From Paulinella micropora (Eukaryota > Cercozoa > Imbricatea > Euglyphida): a DNA stretch of 64,000 nucleotides. Below, in pieces: positions 34,563 through 46,949 of the stretch. The DNA is taken from the NCBI GenBank assembly GCA_009731375.1, contig BJOX01000024.1, forward strand, positions 1,397,907-1,461,906. Reading direction: 5' to 3'. Numbering within the stretch: the first letter of the stretch is position 1; the number at the start of each line of letters is the position of its first letter. The notes beneath the pieces were generated by a model. That model saw only the letters and a list, made by a program, of their open reading frames with translations. It was not told where the DNA came from and ran no database searches. Both the position numbers and the translations under genes were made by a program.

Positions 34563-34621
<59 letters not shown>

Positions 34622-37247
34622 GAGTGAGTGTGCGTGCATGGCCGAGCATGTGTCTGTGTATGCCTGTGGGTATGCGTGCGTAAGTGTGTGTGCATGGTGC
34701 ACAGCGACACAAAACATACCCGATGTCGCATGCACCGCTCGCCACCATGTGCACCGACTCGGTGTGACCTCCCGAGAACACGATTCGCCCAAACACCTTG
34801 TTCACGTCGATGCCCTGCTTGAAGAACTCGTAACGTTGCACATTCCAGCCCGCAAACGACTCTTTGTCTGTAGGGCACACCGTCAGGTTCCGCTCCATGG
34901 TGATCTGCGACAGGTTGAAGATATCGGTGTGCTTGTCGGTCAAGCGAAATATGACGCCGCCTTGTTGCTTGTAGGCGCGCCCGTCGTAGTAGCGCACCAC
35001 TGTGGCAATAGCCTTGGCTTGATAACGATACTTGTACTGCGCATACACGCCCGAGTCCGTGAACGCAAACTGCACTGAGCCATTCTTGACGGCGATCGCC
35101 AGCTCTTCAAGCCGCATGGACTTCATCTGGAAGAAGCACTTGAAGCGGTTCATGTACGCGTTCAGCGTTCCTTCGAAGGTTGGGGACCAGCGGTTGATCG
35201 TAAAGTTCGCTGAGACCTCTACCTGCTGCACACCGACTGTCAGAGTGTCGTTGACGTAGTTCGAGCATCCAACGATCGGGTCGTAAAGCAGCCGATCTCC
35301 TTCCGGCAGACACTGCCGCTCTCCGAAGTTGTAGGTCACCTCTCCCTCCGGACAGCGCTGGCACTCGGTCTGGCCTGTCAAAGCGTTGGCAAAGCCAGGA
35401 GAGCACGGGCGGCAGGCGCCGATTCCGTCAAAGCTGTAGCGACCAGCATCACACTCCTTGCAGGGCTTCAGCGGCTTTGTGTTGTCTCTCTCCCATCCAG
35501 GTTTGCAGGCGCTTGTAGCTGGATTCATGAGGTTCAATTGAAAGATGACGTTTTGTGACTTTGAGAAGTCGAAAGTGGTTTGGAAGCCCAGGTGCTTTCC
35601 CGCAATCGCTGCTATGTCGTCGTCAAAAACGTGCAGAAGGGGGATCAGGATAAGCTTCGAGATTTCTTCCGGTACACCAGGCATGACTGCCAAGGGCCAT
35701 TCGCTGTACAACGGCGTGGATACTTTGAGATGGAAGTTGCTGTAGTTCTGTTCATTGATGATGGCAAAGTCGCTCGGTGTGTAGGTATTATTACGGCTCA
35801 TTTCTTCCAAGGTGTTGGTGCTGGCCATGCCCACGTCACATTCGCCATCCATCACCATGCGCACTGATTCTTCGTGGCTGTTTGAGAACTTGATGGTTTT
35901 GAACACGCTTTTGAGATCGATCTCTTGGTTGAAGAAGCTAAACCATTGGATCTGGTAGCCCGTGAAAGAGTCTGCATTCACGGCGCAGAGCGTCAGGTCG
36001 CCATTTGCGCTGGCACTTGCGACCTCCTGCAGCGTCGTGAAGGTGTGATTCTTCGTACCACTTTTCTTGCGAAAGGTGACGCCACCCATCCGAGCAGTAA
36101 CGGAGCCTTGGTAGTAACGCAGAACGGCGGCAATCGCCTCCATGTGGTAGCGGTACTTCATGATGTTATATAAGCCAGGATCCAGGAAACCAAAGTGAAT
36201 GGTCCTGTTCTCTACGGCTTTCGTAAAGTTGCCCCAGTTCAACACCTCCATACGAGTGTAGCAGTCGTATCGATTCATGAACTTGTTGAGCGCATCTTCA
36301 AAGGTCGGCGCCCACTGCGCACGAACAGCGGCTGCATCCAACGTCTGCAGGACTCCGAAAACCAGCGTCTTGTTCGGGTAGTCAGCGCATGCCTCGACTT
36401 TCTCGTACGCAACCTCCTCGTGTGGCACACATACAAGAGATCCATCTTGGAAGGTTGAGTAGCCCTGAGCGCAGCGCAGGCACGAGGTGGCTCCCGGTTT
36501 ACTGTTGTAATACCTAAACGCACACACGAGCGCACACGCGCAAACTGTAGCCAACATTTTGCCCCTGATTCTGCCACACAAAATCACAGAATATGGGCTC
36601 ACAAGACAAGGCACAAAAAACGACGTGTGCAGTCACAAGTGAGGAGGTAGAATTCAAGGCAACAGAGACGAACCTTGGTGGGCACAGGAGGCACGGAGTG
36701 TCGCCCTTGGGCGAGTAAGAGCCGGCAGGACACGGGTCGCACAGATGAAGGCCTGTTTTGCCTCGCTGATAACCTGCGGGACAGCGCCCGTCACCGTAAA
36801 AGTCCAATTGGTACTCCATCAAAGCGACCTGCAGCAACAAGCAGTCCACGTTCGTGCCTTCGCTCAAGCTCGCTTGCATGCATGTATTGAGTAAGGACCT
36901 CTGTGTAATCCTCAGGAAAATCGAAGCCTGCATGATGGCCTGCGTAAAGCAACAGAAAGAGACCAGTAAGTACTACCTCAAGAAGAAAAAGAGAAAGAAT
37001 AAAACGTAGGAAAATTCCAGGAAGGAAGAAAAAAACACAGTTAAGACATGCATTCACTGATTTATAGCATGGATGTCCTCTCTAATCTCTTATTGTTGAT
37101 GTCGCTTCTGCTATCCGGGTGTGTGCGTCCTGACCGGTAGTAGCGGCAGTGGAGTGTTCATCCATACCGATCAGACCCGCTTGGATCCGAGAAGCCAACT
37201 CATCAGAAAGGTGCGGCAACGCAATCACACCCCACTGCAAGGCAATG

Positions 37248-37288
<41 letters not shown>

Positions 37289-38751
37289 GCAAAAAAACGT
37301 ATGAAGTCGCACCATACGCAGACGCACACGAATGGTACCCAAACACATTCTGGTAATGCACATATCAAGCCACGGAGACTTGGACAAGGCTTTACCTCGG
37401 GGTAAGGACGTGTGCTATTTCCTTGACCTGCAATCTCCTCCCCAATGATCGCCCAAGTATCGATTGGGATCCTCGGCCCGGAAATCTCACTGACAGAGTT
37501 GTTCACCCGCTCCAGCACGCCCGTTTCCACAGCCCCCACGTGACAGCTGCCGTTCTTGACGCTCTCCAGCACCTCGTCGTGGCTGCTGCAGCGCGTGATG
37601 CCGCCAGTAAAGATGTCCTCGAGCCGCTTGCCGGTTCTCAACATGCTTTCCAGTTGCTGACAAGGGAACAGAAGGACGGTTGCTTGAAAGACTCTTGCAA
37701 ATACTTGAAATATTTTGAGATCGACATGAAATGCATAATAAAATCTCACTGTAATCTAGATGTGCTTTACCTGGATTTGAAAACCCGAGAACGAGTCGTT
37801 GGCCAGGGAGCACAGCTGTACATTCTGTAACACAGCGCAAACAAATGAAAAGAAATTAAGTAAAATTAAAGAAACAAATGAAAACAAAAGAAAAAAAGTT
37901 AGGACCATCAAAATCAAACAAAACACAGAACCACACAAAAAATCAGTACAACAACAACAACAAACTTCATGGGGCATAAGACAAAATTAACCGGTCATTC
38001 CTGACATTTTTGCTTGTTCAAACTGTGTATTGAGCTTACCGCAGTCTTGATGGTATTGTTGAGGTCATTCCAGCTCACCAAGTTTGTGTTGTCGTTCATA
38101 CGACGCACCTAACCAGAACCAAACACGCATAGAGGAATATGAGGAAAAGATATTCATACATACATACATACAAAACACAGGCTTCTACATGAACAGGCAT
38201 CCTAAGCTTCATTCTGCGCTTGAAGACACAAGTCGCGTTCTGAGTCACTGCCGCCCGCCACCACGACATGCCAACACGTAACAGCCACTGCCATCAGCCA
38301 AGCTTTCTAGTACAGACTCGCCATTTCTGCCGCGAGCCAAGCTCCCGCTCGTCAGTCGGTCCATCCTTGCACACTTATCTGCCCATGCACCTCTCAACCC
38401 CAGTCTGAACAAACGAGAGGGAGCGAGAACTGCATGCTTTCTACCAGCCCAGCCCTACTGCAGCAAAAGAGAACAAGCGCCACCTGCCCATGCCCCCCCA
38501 GCCTACCACAATATTTGTCTGCTGCAGTCATGTGGAAATGTAACGATTACCAAAACATTAAGAGCAGCAACAGCAGCAGCAGCAACACTAAAAACAGCAC
38601 CGAAGTTGACACTGTGGATGCAGTGTTTTTTTGCTGTGGGAGGTTACCAGCACGCCCGCTAGGTGGCTTGACACCACCCCCGACTGCAAATCCCGAATGG
38701 TAGCCAACACGCTGATGTTAGGGTACAGGCGATGGAAGCCAGCCACAATGT
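22869..38751 (-). CDS. Left-arm giant class C GPCR with tandem binding-protein domains (partial)
   Basis: Minus-strand counterpart of the right-arm gene. Exons I can place: 4 38648-38751, 5 38040-38108, 6 37771-37824, 7 37396-37656, 8 37135-37234, 9 36899-36939, 10 36674-36828, 11 34720-36513, 12 33731-33959, 13 32766-33646, 14 32364-32592, 15 30933-31813, 16 30450-30678, 17 29437-30317, 18 28785-29013, 19 27765-28645, 20 27297-27525, 21 26493-26909, 22 25758-26279, 23 25455-25607, 24 25076-25298, 25 23851-24933, 26 23621-23721, 27 22869-23365 (cut by gap). Lengths and phases equal those of the right gene except exon 21, which is 6 bp longer. Exons 1-3, with the signal peptide, should lie in the N gap 39076-39998. 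No stop or frame break was seen in the placed exons. An orphan exon piece at 34213-34452 suggests one extra module. Confidence 0.8.
27297..34719 (-). repeat. Left-arm array of repeated two-exon receptor modules
   Basis: Four complete modules, each an 881-bp exon and a 229-bp exon: 33646 down to 32364, 31813 to 30450, 30317 to 28785 and 28645 to 27297. Before them lie exon 12 (33731-33959) and the orphan piece. Starts are spaced 1833, 1496 and 1672 bp apart; the differences lie in introns full of (CA)n, (GT)n, (GA)n and (CT)n. The exons are very similar to one another. Confidence 0.9.
34213..34452 (-). other. Orphan partial binding-domain exon between gaps
   Basis: Matches the 3' end of the 881-bp module exon ([12 protein letters not shown] to GACATGGG before a GTATAT donor). 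It is bounded upstream by a 10-N join (34453-34462) and followed by its own intron, different in sequence from that after exon 11, with another gap at 34113-34122. It reads CDMG where all other copies read CDIG. It therefore looks like a distinct module whose remainder is missing, not a simple copy of exon 11. Confidence 0.6.
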
Positions 38752-39075
38752 CTGAAACAGCCAAGGGCCACAACACCAAAAGCTTACACGACAGTGTACA
38801 AGGAGCACGATCACAATGCGCTCTCTCTCTCTCTCTCTTCGGATCGTATCTCACACATACCATTTGAAATAAATGTCCCATACGCACCCCTTTTACCGGA
38901 GTCTAATGAGTCAAACTACTCACCGTATTCCCGGTGTTACATATTCTACCCTGTATTCTTACTATATTTATACATCATAATCATCCTTTTCTGTCTATTT
39001 CTCTCTTTCTCTTTCTCTTTCTTATTCTATCCCCTTTTCTTCTCTCTATCTCCTCTTTCTCTCGATATATATTAT

Positions 39076-39998
39076 NNNNNNNNNNNNNNNNNNNNNNNNN
39101 NNNNNNNNNNNNNNNNNNNNNNNNNNNNNNNNNNNNNNNNNNNNNNNNNNNNNNNNNNNNNNNNNNNNNNNNNNNNNNNNNNNNNNNNNNNNNNNNNNNN
39201 NNNNNNNNNNNNNNNNNNNNNNNNNNNNNNNNNNNNNNNNNNNNNNNNNNNNNNNNNNNNNNNNNNNNNNNNNNNNNNNNNNNNNNNNNNNNNNNNNNNN
39301 NNNNNNNNNNNNNNNNNNNNNNNNNNNNNNNNNNNNNNNNNNNNNNNNNNNNNNNNNNNNNNNNNNNNNNNNNNNNNNNNNNNNNNNNNNNNNNNNNNNN
39401 NNNNNNNNNNNNNNNNNNNNNNNNNNNNNNNNNNNNNNNNNNNNNNNNNNNNNNNNNNNNNNNNNNNNNNNNNNNNNNNNNNNNNNNNNNNNNNNNNNNN
39501 NNNNNNNNNNNNNNNNNNNNNNNNNNNNNNNNNNNNNNNNNNNNNNNNNNNNNNNNNNNNNNNNNNNNNNNNNNNNNNNNNNNNNNNNNNNNNNNNNNNN
39601 NNNNNNNNNNNNNNNNNNNNNNNNNNNNNNNNNNNNNNNNNNNNNNNNNNNNNNNNNNNNNNNNNNNNNNNNNNNNNNNNNNNNNNNNNNNNNNNNNNNN
39701 NNNNNNNNNNNNNNNNNNNNNNNNNNNNNNNNNNNNNNNNNNNNNNNNNNNNNNNNNNNNNNNNNNNNNNNNNNNNNNNNNNNNNNNNNNNNNNNNNNNN
39801 NNNNNNNNNNNNNNNNNNNNNNNNNNNNNNNNNNNNNNNNNNNNNNNNNNNNNNNNNNNNNNNNNNNNNNNNNNNNNNNNNNNNNNNNNNNNNNNNNNNN
39901 NNNNNNNNNNNNNNNNNNNNNNNNNNNNNNNNNNNNNNNNNNNNNNNNNNNNNNNNNNNNNNNNNNNNNNNNNNNNNNNNNNNNNNNNNNNNNNNNNN
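39076..39998. other. Assembly gap at the palindrome centre (923 N)
   Basis: By symmetry this gap should contain the first three exons and the start codon of the left-arm receptor. The right-arm ATG at 41054 maps to about 39906 if the inner coordinate sum of about 80,960 holds. It ends in a C run at 39999-40017. Confidence 0.8.
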
Positions 39999-40110
39999 CC
40001 CCCCCCCCCCCCCCCCCAAAATTTTGTGGTGGTTCCGTTTTGTTTTGTTTGCGTGTTTGTCTGTTAAGATCTCTTGTTCTCATTTTAGGCGGAAATTGAC
40101 TCGGATACTA
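39999..40110. repeat. Inner inverted repeat, left half
   Basis: C run followed by TTTTGTGGTGGTT..., a TTTGTTTGCGTGTTTGTCTGTT-type stretch and GGCGGAAATTGA. It matches, inverted and imperfectly, about 40840-40965 upstream of the right-arm gene. Both halves lie in one gap-free stretch. Confidence 0.65.
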
Positions 40111-40185
40111 GCGTGGTCTCACGCCATCAGAAAACTGAAAACCACCCTTTTTTGTGACTTGTCTTATGCTCAATTTTCAACGTTT

Positions 40186-40548
40186 CTAATTTTCTTCCCT
40201 TACACCGTAAAAAACGGAAGAGCGATATTCAATCATTTCTTTATTGAAATCAAATACTTTGCTTTTTTGCTCATCATACCATTTTAGAAAATCCTCTCTT
40301 TTATTATTTGAGAATGAGTTATAGCCGTAGTCATCTTTGTCTGGCATTTTTCCTATGCATGTTTGATTGTCTGTTTTATTGAAAAAGTGAGGAAAATATC
40401 CTTTCTTTAATTCTGTAAGTCCGCACCAAAACAGAACTTCTTTTGGCGCTCTGGGAATTTTGCAGACCGGGAATCCTTCCATTCCTTGTGGTGGGAAAAC
40501 TGACACGAGGCCATCCGCAAAACTCCTCTGAATGCCTTTCCCAACCAC
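40186..40548 (-). pseudogene. Relic of a type B DNA polymerase (protein-primed family)
   Basis: A 120-codon minus-strand frame. From TELKKGYFPHFFN through MPDKDDYGYNSFSNNKREDF and LKWYDEQKSKVFDFNKEMIE it has the exonuclease-to-polymerase boundary signature I associate with DNA_pol_B_2 polymerases of Polinton/Maverick elements, linear plasmids and related mobile elements. The copy is short: the upstream part is scrambled by local duplications and no polymerase active-site motif (for example the DTD box) is present. The end after EYRSS is diverged and stops. It sits in the loop between two oppositely oriented receptor genes, so it probably marks a mobile-element insertion or integration scar. 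It is not functional as seen. Confidence 0.6.
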
Positions 40549-40780
40549 AAAGAACTCTTCACCGTCCTCGCGAGAAACGGATTTTCATTCCGCGGGATTT
40601 CATGTGCTTCGACCACGCGAGGCCATCCGCAAAATCCCTCTGAATGCCTTTCCCAACCAAGCACTTTATTTCAAGAAAAGCGGGCTTTCTCATACTGGAT
40701 GCTTTCTCATGGCCATGATACTGGATGCTTTCTCATGGCCATGATACTGGATGCTTTCTCATGTCATGGCCGTTATACCG
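40505..40780. repeat. Short local duplications beside the polymerase relic
   Basis: GAGGCCATCCGCAAAA and TCTGAATGCCTTTCCCAACCA recur about 111 bp apart (about 40507 and 40619). A unit of about 26 bp, GATACTGGATGCTTTCTCAT, is repeated about three times at 40692-40770, with a fourth diverged unit after it. No coding function seen. Confidence 0.8.
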
Positions 40781-40839
40781 GATGCTTTTGAAAGTGTTTG
40801 GAATCTGACCAAGCTTTCTTCTCGGAATAGCATTGGCTT

Positions 40840-41053
40840 CAATTTCCGCCTTCCCTCCAGGAAACAAACAAAACAAGAACAAACAACAGATAAACAAACA
40901 AAACAACAGATAAACAAACAAACACGCAAACAAACCACCACAAAATTGGGGGGGGGTGGGCAAAGATCCCCACAAGACTCCCATATGATGCACCATTTGA
41001 GTTTTTGCCTCTTAGGTACGTGAAAATTCTTTCACGAGTGTCAGTGCTGACAA
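40840..41053 (+). promoter_or_regulatory. Upstream region of the right-arm receptor gene
   Basis: Includes the right half of the inner inverted repeat (about 40840-40965) and, 18 bp before the start codon, a perfect 7-bp hairpin CGTGAAA-ATTC-TTTCACG at 41019-41036. No TATA box or initiator is obvious. The shared sequence with 39999-40110 suggests the two divergent genes once had the same upstream region. Any regulatory role is inference from position. Confidence 0.35.
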
Positions 41054-41410
41054 ATGGCAGTTTTTTGGTGTCTTGTCGTCGCACTGGCGTCGATATCAGC
41101 CAACCACCTTTCTGGTTCCTCGTCTCTGGCTCAATGCTCAAATCTAAATGGGAGGGCGTTGAAGCTGGGCGTCAAGTATGAAGTCTCGGCTGCATTGACT
41201 ATCCAAACTCTCAATGCAACTTTTGGACAATATGTAAGTCTACCATTCAATACATACTAGATATCTCCACTAATAGACACGCATCACACTAACCCCCCCC
41301 CCCCTTATTACACACCTATGCACGCACAATACCGCCAGAAAGATGAAAGAAGGAGGAATGAAAAACAAGTCACCTCACTGCCGCCACTGCTCTGACGCAG
41401 CACAAACACA

Positions 41411-41444
<34 letters not shown>

Positions 41445-41785
41445 GTATGGTCACGACACACACATTTGGCCACGACACACACGTATGGCCACGAAATCCT
41501 CTTCACCGCTCGCAACCAAGACGACAGATTCTTTCGTTCTTTGTCGGTGGTAGCTGTCGAACTTCATGAAGCGCTATGGCTGCCAAGGCGGGGTGGAAAT
41601 GGTGCCTTATTCTCATTCCCAGATGCAAACGGTCTGCCAGTCGCTGTTTTGAAACAATGCCCGCACATCCAATCGTGCTTAACATTTGGTTTTGTAATTT
41701 GTGTGTGTGAAGAAATTAACGAATTCCCTGACGAACCCAGATCAGGCATTAGTGGACGTTGGTTTTGTCAGCCCAGGCAAGCTTC

Positions 41786-41818
<33 letters not shown>

Positions 41819-42259
41819 NNNNNNNNNNNNNNNNNNNNNNNNNNNNNNNNNNNNNNNNNNNNNNNNNNNNNNNNNNNNNNNNNNNNNNNNNNNNNNNNNN
41901 NNNNNNNNNNNNNNNNNNNNNNNNNNNNNNNNNNNNNNNNNNNNNNNNNNNNNNNNNNNNNNNNNNNNNNNNNNNNNNNNNNNNNNNNNNNNNNNNNNNN
42001 NNNNNNNNNNNNNNNNNNNNNNNNNNNNNNNNNNNNNNNNNNNNNNNNNNNNNNNNNNNNNNNNNNNNNNNNNNNNNNNNNNNNNNNNNNNNNNNNNNNN
42101 NNNNNNNNNCGCACACACACACACACACGCACACACACGCACACACACGCACACACACGCACACACACGCACACACACGCACACACACGCACACACACGC
42201 ACACACACGCACACACACGCACATACACACACACACACACGCACACACACACACACACA

Positions 42260-42299
<40 letters not shown>

Positions 42300-42642
42300 G
42301 CCCCTCACCAACGTAGAAAGAGAGAGAGAGAGAGAGAGAAAGAGGAAGAGAGATGAGAGAGAGAGAGAGAAGAGAGAGAGAGGTTGAGAGAGAGAGTATA
42401 TGTTTTTTATAATATATATCGAGAGAAAGAGGAGATAGAGAGAAGAAAAGGGGATAGAATAAGAAAGAGAAAGAGAAAGAGAGAAATAGACAGAAAAGGA
42501 TGATTATGATGTATAAATATAGTAAGAATACAGGGTAGAATATGTAACACCGGGAATACGGTGAGTAGTTTGACTCATTAGACTCCGGTAAAAGGGGTGC
42601 GTATGGGACATTTATTTCAAATGGTATGTGTGAGATACGATC

Positions 42643-42691
<49 letters not shown>

Positions 42692-44213
42692 GTGATCGTG
42701 CTCCTTGTACACTGTCGTGTAAGCTTTTGGTGTTGTGGCCCTTGGCTGTTTCAGACATTGTGGCTGGCTTCCATCGCCTGTACCCTAACATCAGCGTGTT
42801 GGCTACCATTCGGGATTTGCAGTCGGGGGTGGTGTCAAGCCACCTAGCGGGCGTGCTGGTAACCTCCCACAGCAAAAAAACACTGCATCCACAGTGTCAA
42901 CTTCGGTGCTGTTTTTAGTGTTGCTGCTGCTGCTGTTGCTGCTCTTAATGTTTTGGTAATCGTTACATTTCCACATGACTGCAGCAGACAAATATTGTGG
43001 TAGGCTGGGGGGGCATGGGCAGGTGGCGCTTGTTCTCTTTTGCTGCAGTAGGGCTGGGCTGGTAGAAAGCATGCAGTTCTCGCTCCCTCTCGTTTGTTCA
43101 GACTGGGGTTGAGAGGTGCATGGGCAGATAAGTGTGCAAGGATGGACCGACTGACGAGCGGGAGCTTGGCTCGCGGCAGAAATGGCGAGTCTGTACTAGA
43201 AAGCTTGGCTGATGGCAGTGGCTGTTACGTGTTGGCATGTCGTGGTGGCGGGCGGCAGTGACTCAGAACGCGACTTGTGTCTTCAAGCGCAGAATGAAGC
43301 TTAGGATACCTGTTCATGTAGAAGCCTGTGTTTTGTATGTATGTATGAATATCTTTTCCTCATATTCCTCTATGCGTGTTTGGTTCTGGTTAGGTGCGTC
43401 GTATGAACGACAACACAAACTTGGTGAGCTGGAATGACCTCAACAATACCATCAAGACTGCGGTAAGCTCAATACACAGTTTGAACAAGCAAAAATGTCA
43501 GGAATGACCGGTTAATTTTGTCTTATGCCCCATGAAGTTTGTTGTTGTTGTTGTACTGATTTTTTGTGTGGTTCTGTGTTTTGTTTGATTTTGATGGTCC
43601 TAACTTTTTTTCTTTTGTTTTCATTTGTTTCTTTAATTTTACTTAATTTCTTTTCATTTGTTTGCGCTGTGTTACAGAATGTACAGCTGTGCTCCCTGGC
43701 CAACGACTCGTTCTCGGGTTTTCAAATCCAGGTAAAGCACATCTAGATTACAGTGAGATTTTATTATGCATTTCATGTCGATCTCAAAATATTTCAAGTA
43801 TTTGCAAGAGTCTTTCAAGCAACCGTCCTTCTGTTCCCTTGTCAGCAACTGGAAAGCATGTTGAGAACCGGCAAGCGGCTCGAGGACATCTTTACTGGCG
43901 GCATCACGCGCTGCAGCAGCCACGACGAGGTGCTGGAGAGCGTCAAGAACGGCAGCTGTCACGTGGGGGCTGTGGAAACGGGCGTGCTGGAGCGGGTGAA
44001 CAACTCTGTCAGTGAGATTTCCGGGCCGAGGATCCCAATCGATACTTGGGCGATCATTGGGGAGGAGATTGCAGGTCAAGGAAATAGCACACGTCCTTAC
44101 CCCGAGGTAAAGCCTTGTCCAAGTCTCCGTGGCTTGATATGTGCATTACCAGAATGTGTTTGGGTACCATTCGTGTGCGTCTGCGTATGGTGCGACTTCA
44201 TACGTTTTTTTGC

Positions 44214-44254
<41 letters not shown>

Positions 44255-46882
44255 CATTGCCTTGCAGTGGGGTGTGATTGCGTTGCCGCACCTTTCTGAT
44301 GAGTTGGCTTCTCGGATCCAAGCGGGTCTGATCGGTATGGATGAACACTCCACTGCCGCTACTACCGGTCAGGACGCACACACCCGGATAGCAGAAGCGA
44401 CATCAACAATAAGAGATTAGAGAGGACATCCATGCTATAAATCAGTGAATGCATGTCTTAACTGTGTTTTTTTCTTCCTTCCTGGAATTTTCCTACGTTT
44501 TATTCTTTCTCTTTTTCTTCTTGAGGTAGTACTTACTGGTCTCTTTCTGTTGCTTTACGCAGGCCATCATGCAGGCTTCGATTTTCCTGAGGATTACACA
44601 GAGGTCCTTACTCAATACATGCATGCAAGCGAGCTTGAGCGAAGGCACGAACGTGGACTGCTTGTTGCTGCAGGTCGCTTTGATGGAGTACCAATTGGAC
44701 TTTTACGGTGACGGGCGCTGTCCCGCAGGTTATCAGCGAGGCAAAACAGGCCTTCATCTGTGCGACCCGTGTCCTGCCGGCTCTTACTCGCCCAAGGGCG
44801 ACACTCCGTGCCTCCTGTGCCCACCAAGGTTCGTCTCTGTTGCCTTGAATTCTACCTCCTCACTTGTGACTGCACACGTCGTTTTTTGTGCCTTGTCTTG
44901 TGAGCCCATATTCTGTGATTTTGTGTGGCAGAATCAGGGGCAAAATGTTGGCTACAGTTTGCGCGTGTGCGCTCGTGTGTGCGTTTAGGTATTACAACAG
45001 TAAACCGGGAGCCACCTCGTGCCTGCGCTGCGCTCAGGGCTACTCAACCTTCCAAGATGGATCTCTTGTATGTGTGCCACACGAGGAGGTTGCGTACGAG
45101 AAAGTCGAGGCATGCGCTGACTACCCGAACAAGACGCTGGTTTTCGGAGTCCTGCAGACGTTGGATGCAGCCGCTGTTCGTGCGCAGTGGGCGCCGACCT
45201 TTGAAGATGCGCTCAACAAGTTCATGAATCGATACGACTGCTACACTCGTATGGAGGTGTTGAACTGGGGCAACTTTACGAAAGCCGTAGAGAACAGGAC
45301 CATTCACTTTGGTTTCCTGGATCCTGGCTTATATAACATCATGAAGTACCGCTACCACATGGAGGCGATTGCCGCCGTTCTGCGTTACTACCAAGGCTCC
45401 GTTACTGCTCGGATGGGTGGCGTCACCTTTCGCAAGAAAAGTGGTACGAAGAATCACACCTTCACGACGCTGCAGGAGGTCGCAAGTGCCAGCGCAAATG
45501 GCGACCTGACGCTCTGCGCCGTGAATGCAGACTCTTTCACGGGCTACCAGATCCAATGGTTTAGCTTCTTCAACCAAGAGATCGATCTCAAAAGCGTGTT
45601 CAAAACCATCAAGTTCTCAAACAGCCACGAAGAATCAGTGCGCATGGTGATGGATGGCGAATGTGACGTGGGCATGGCCAGCACCAACACCTTGGAAGAA
45701 ATGAGCCGTAATAATACCTACACACCGAGCGACTTTGCCATCATCAATGAACAGAACTACAGCAACTTCCATCTCAAAGTATCCACGCCGTTGTACAGCG
45801 AATGGCCCTTGGCAGTCATGCCTGGTGTACCGGAAGAAATCTCGAAGCTTATCCTGATCCCCCTTCTGCACGTTTTTGACGACGACATAGCAGCGATTGC
45901 GGGAAAGCACCTGGGCTTCCAAACCACTTTCGACTTCTCAAAGTCACAAAACGTCATCTTTCAATTGAACCTCATGAATCCAGCTACAAGCGCCTGCAAA
46001 CCTGGATGGGAGAGAGACAACACAAAGCCGCTGAAGCCCTGCAAGGAGTGTGATGCTGGTCGCTACAGCTTTGACGGAATCGGCGCCTGCCGCCCGTGCT
46101 CTCCTGGCTTTGCCAACCCTTTGACAGGCCAGACCGAGTGCCAGCGCTGTCCGGAGGGAGAGGTGACCTACAACTTCGGAGAGCGGCAGTGTCTGCCGGA
46201 AGGAGATCGGCTGCTTTACGACCCGATCGTTGGATGCTCGAACTACGTCAACGACACTCTGACAGTCGGTGTGCAGCAGGTAGAGGTCTCAGCGAACTTT
46301 ACGATCAACCGCTGGTCCCCAACCTTCGAAGGAACGCTGAACGCGTACATGAACCGCTTCAAGTGCTTCTTCCAGATGAAGTCCATGCGGCTTGAAGAGC
46401 TGGCGATCGCCGTCAAGAATGGCTCAGTGCAGTTTGCGTTCACGGACTCGGGCGTGTATGCGCAGTACAAGTATCGTTATCAAGCCAAGGCTATTGCCAC
46501 AGTGGTGCGCTACTACGACGGGCGCGCCTACAAGCGACAAGGCGGCGTCATATTTCGCTTGACCGACAAGCACACCGATATCTTCAACCTGTCGCAGATC
46601 ACCATAGAGCGGAACCTGACGGTGTGCCCTACAGACAAAGAGTCGTTTGCGGGCTGGAATGTGCAACGTTACGAGTTTTTCAAGCAGGGCATCGACGTGA
46701 ACGAGGTGTTTGGGCGAATCGTTTTCTCGGGAGGTCACACCGAGTCGGTGCACATGGTGGCGAGCGGTGCATGCGACATCGGGTATGTTTTGTTTCGCTG
46801 TGCACCATGCACACACACTTACGCACGCATACCCACAGGCATACACACAGACACATGCTCGGCCATGCACGCACACTCACTC

Positions 46883-46949
<67 letters not shown>

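Larger units (their letters stand above)
18541..39075 (-). repeat. Left arm of a very large inverted repeat
   Basis: The reverse complement matches 42405-58915 on the right. Coordinates pair at a near-constant sum (about 81,502 to 81,506 between 36.5 and 39 kb). The sum falls outward because of the left-arm 3.2-kb duplication and small indels. Sequence looks almost identical from the centre to about 20030, then differs by indels and substitutions to 18541, where similarity stops abruptly (right-arm counterpart 58915). The innermost matched bases are ATATATATTAT at 39065-39075, next to the N gap. Confidence 0.9.

Noticed and set aside
38794-42387. Frames running through the N gaps and CA/GA repeats
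   Set aside because: Open only because N and dinucleotide repeats lack stops.
46096-46395. Arginine-rich alternative frames inside each module exon
   Set aside because: They recur in every copy in the wrong frame relative to the conserved binding domain and contain no motif.
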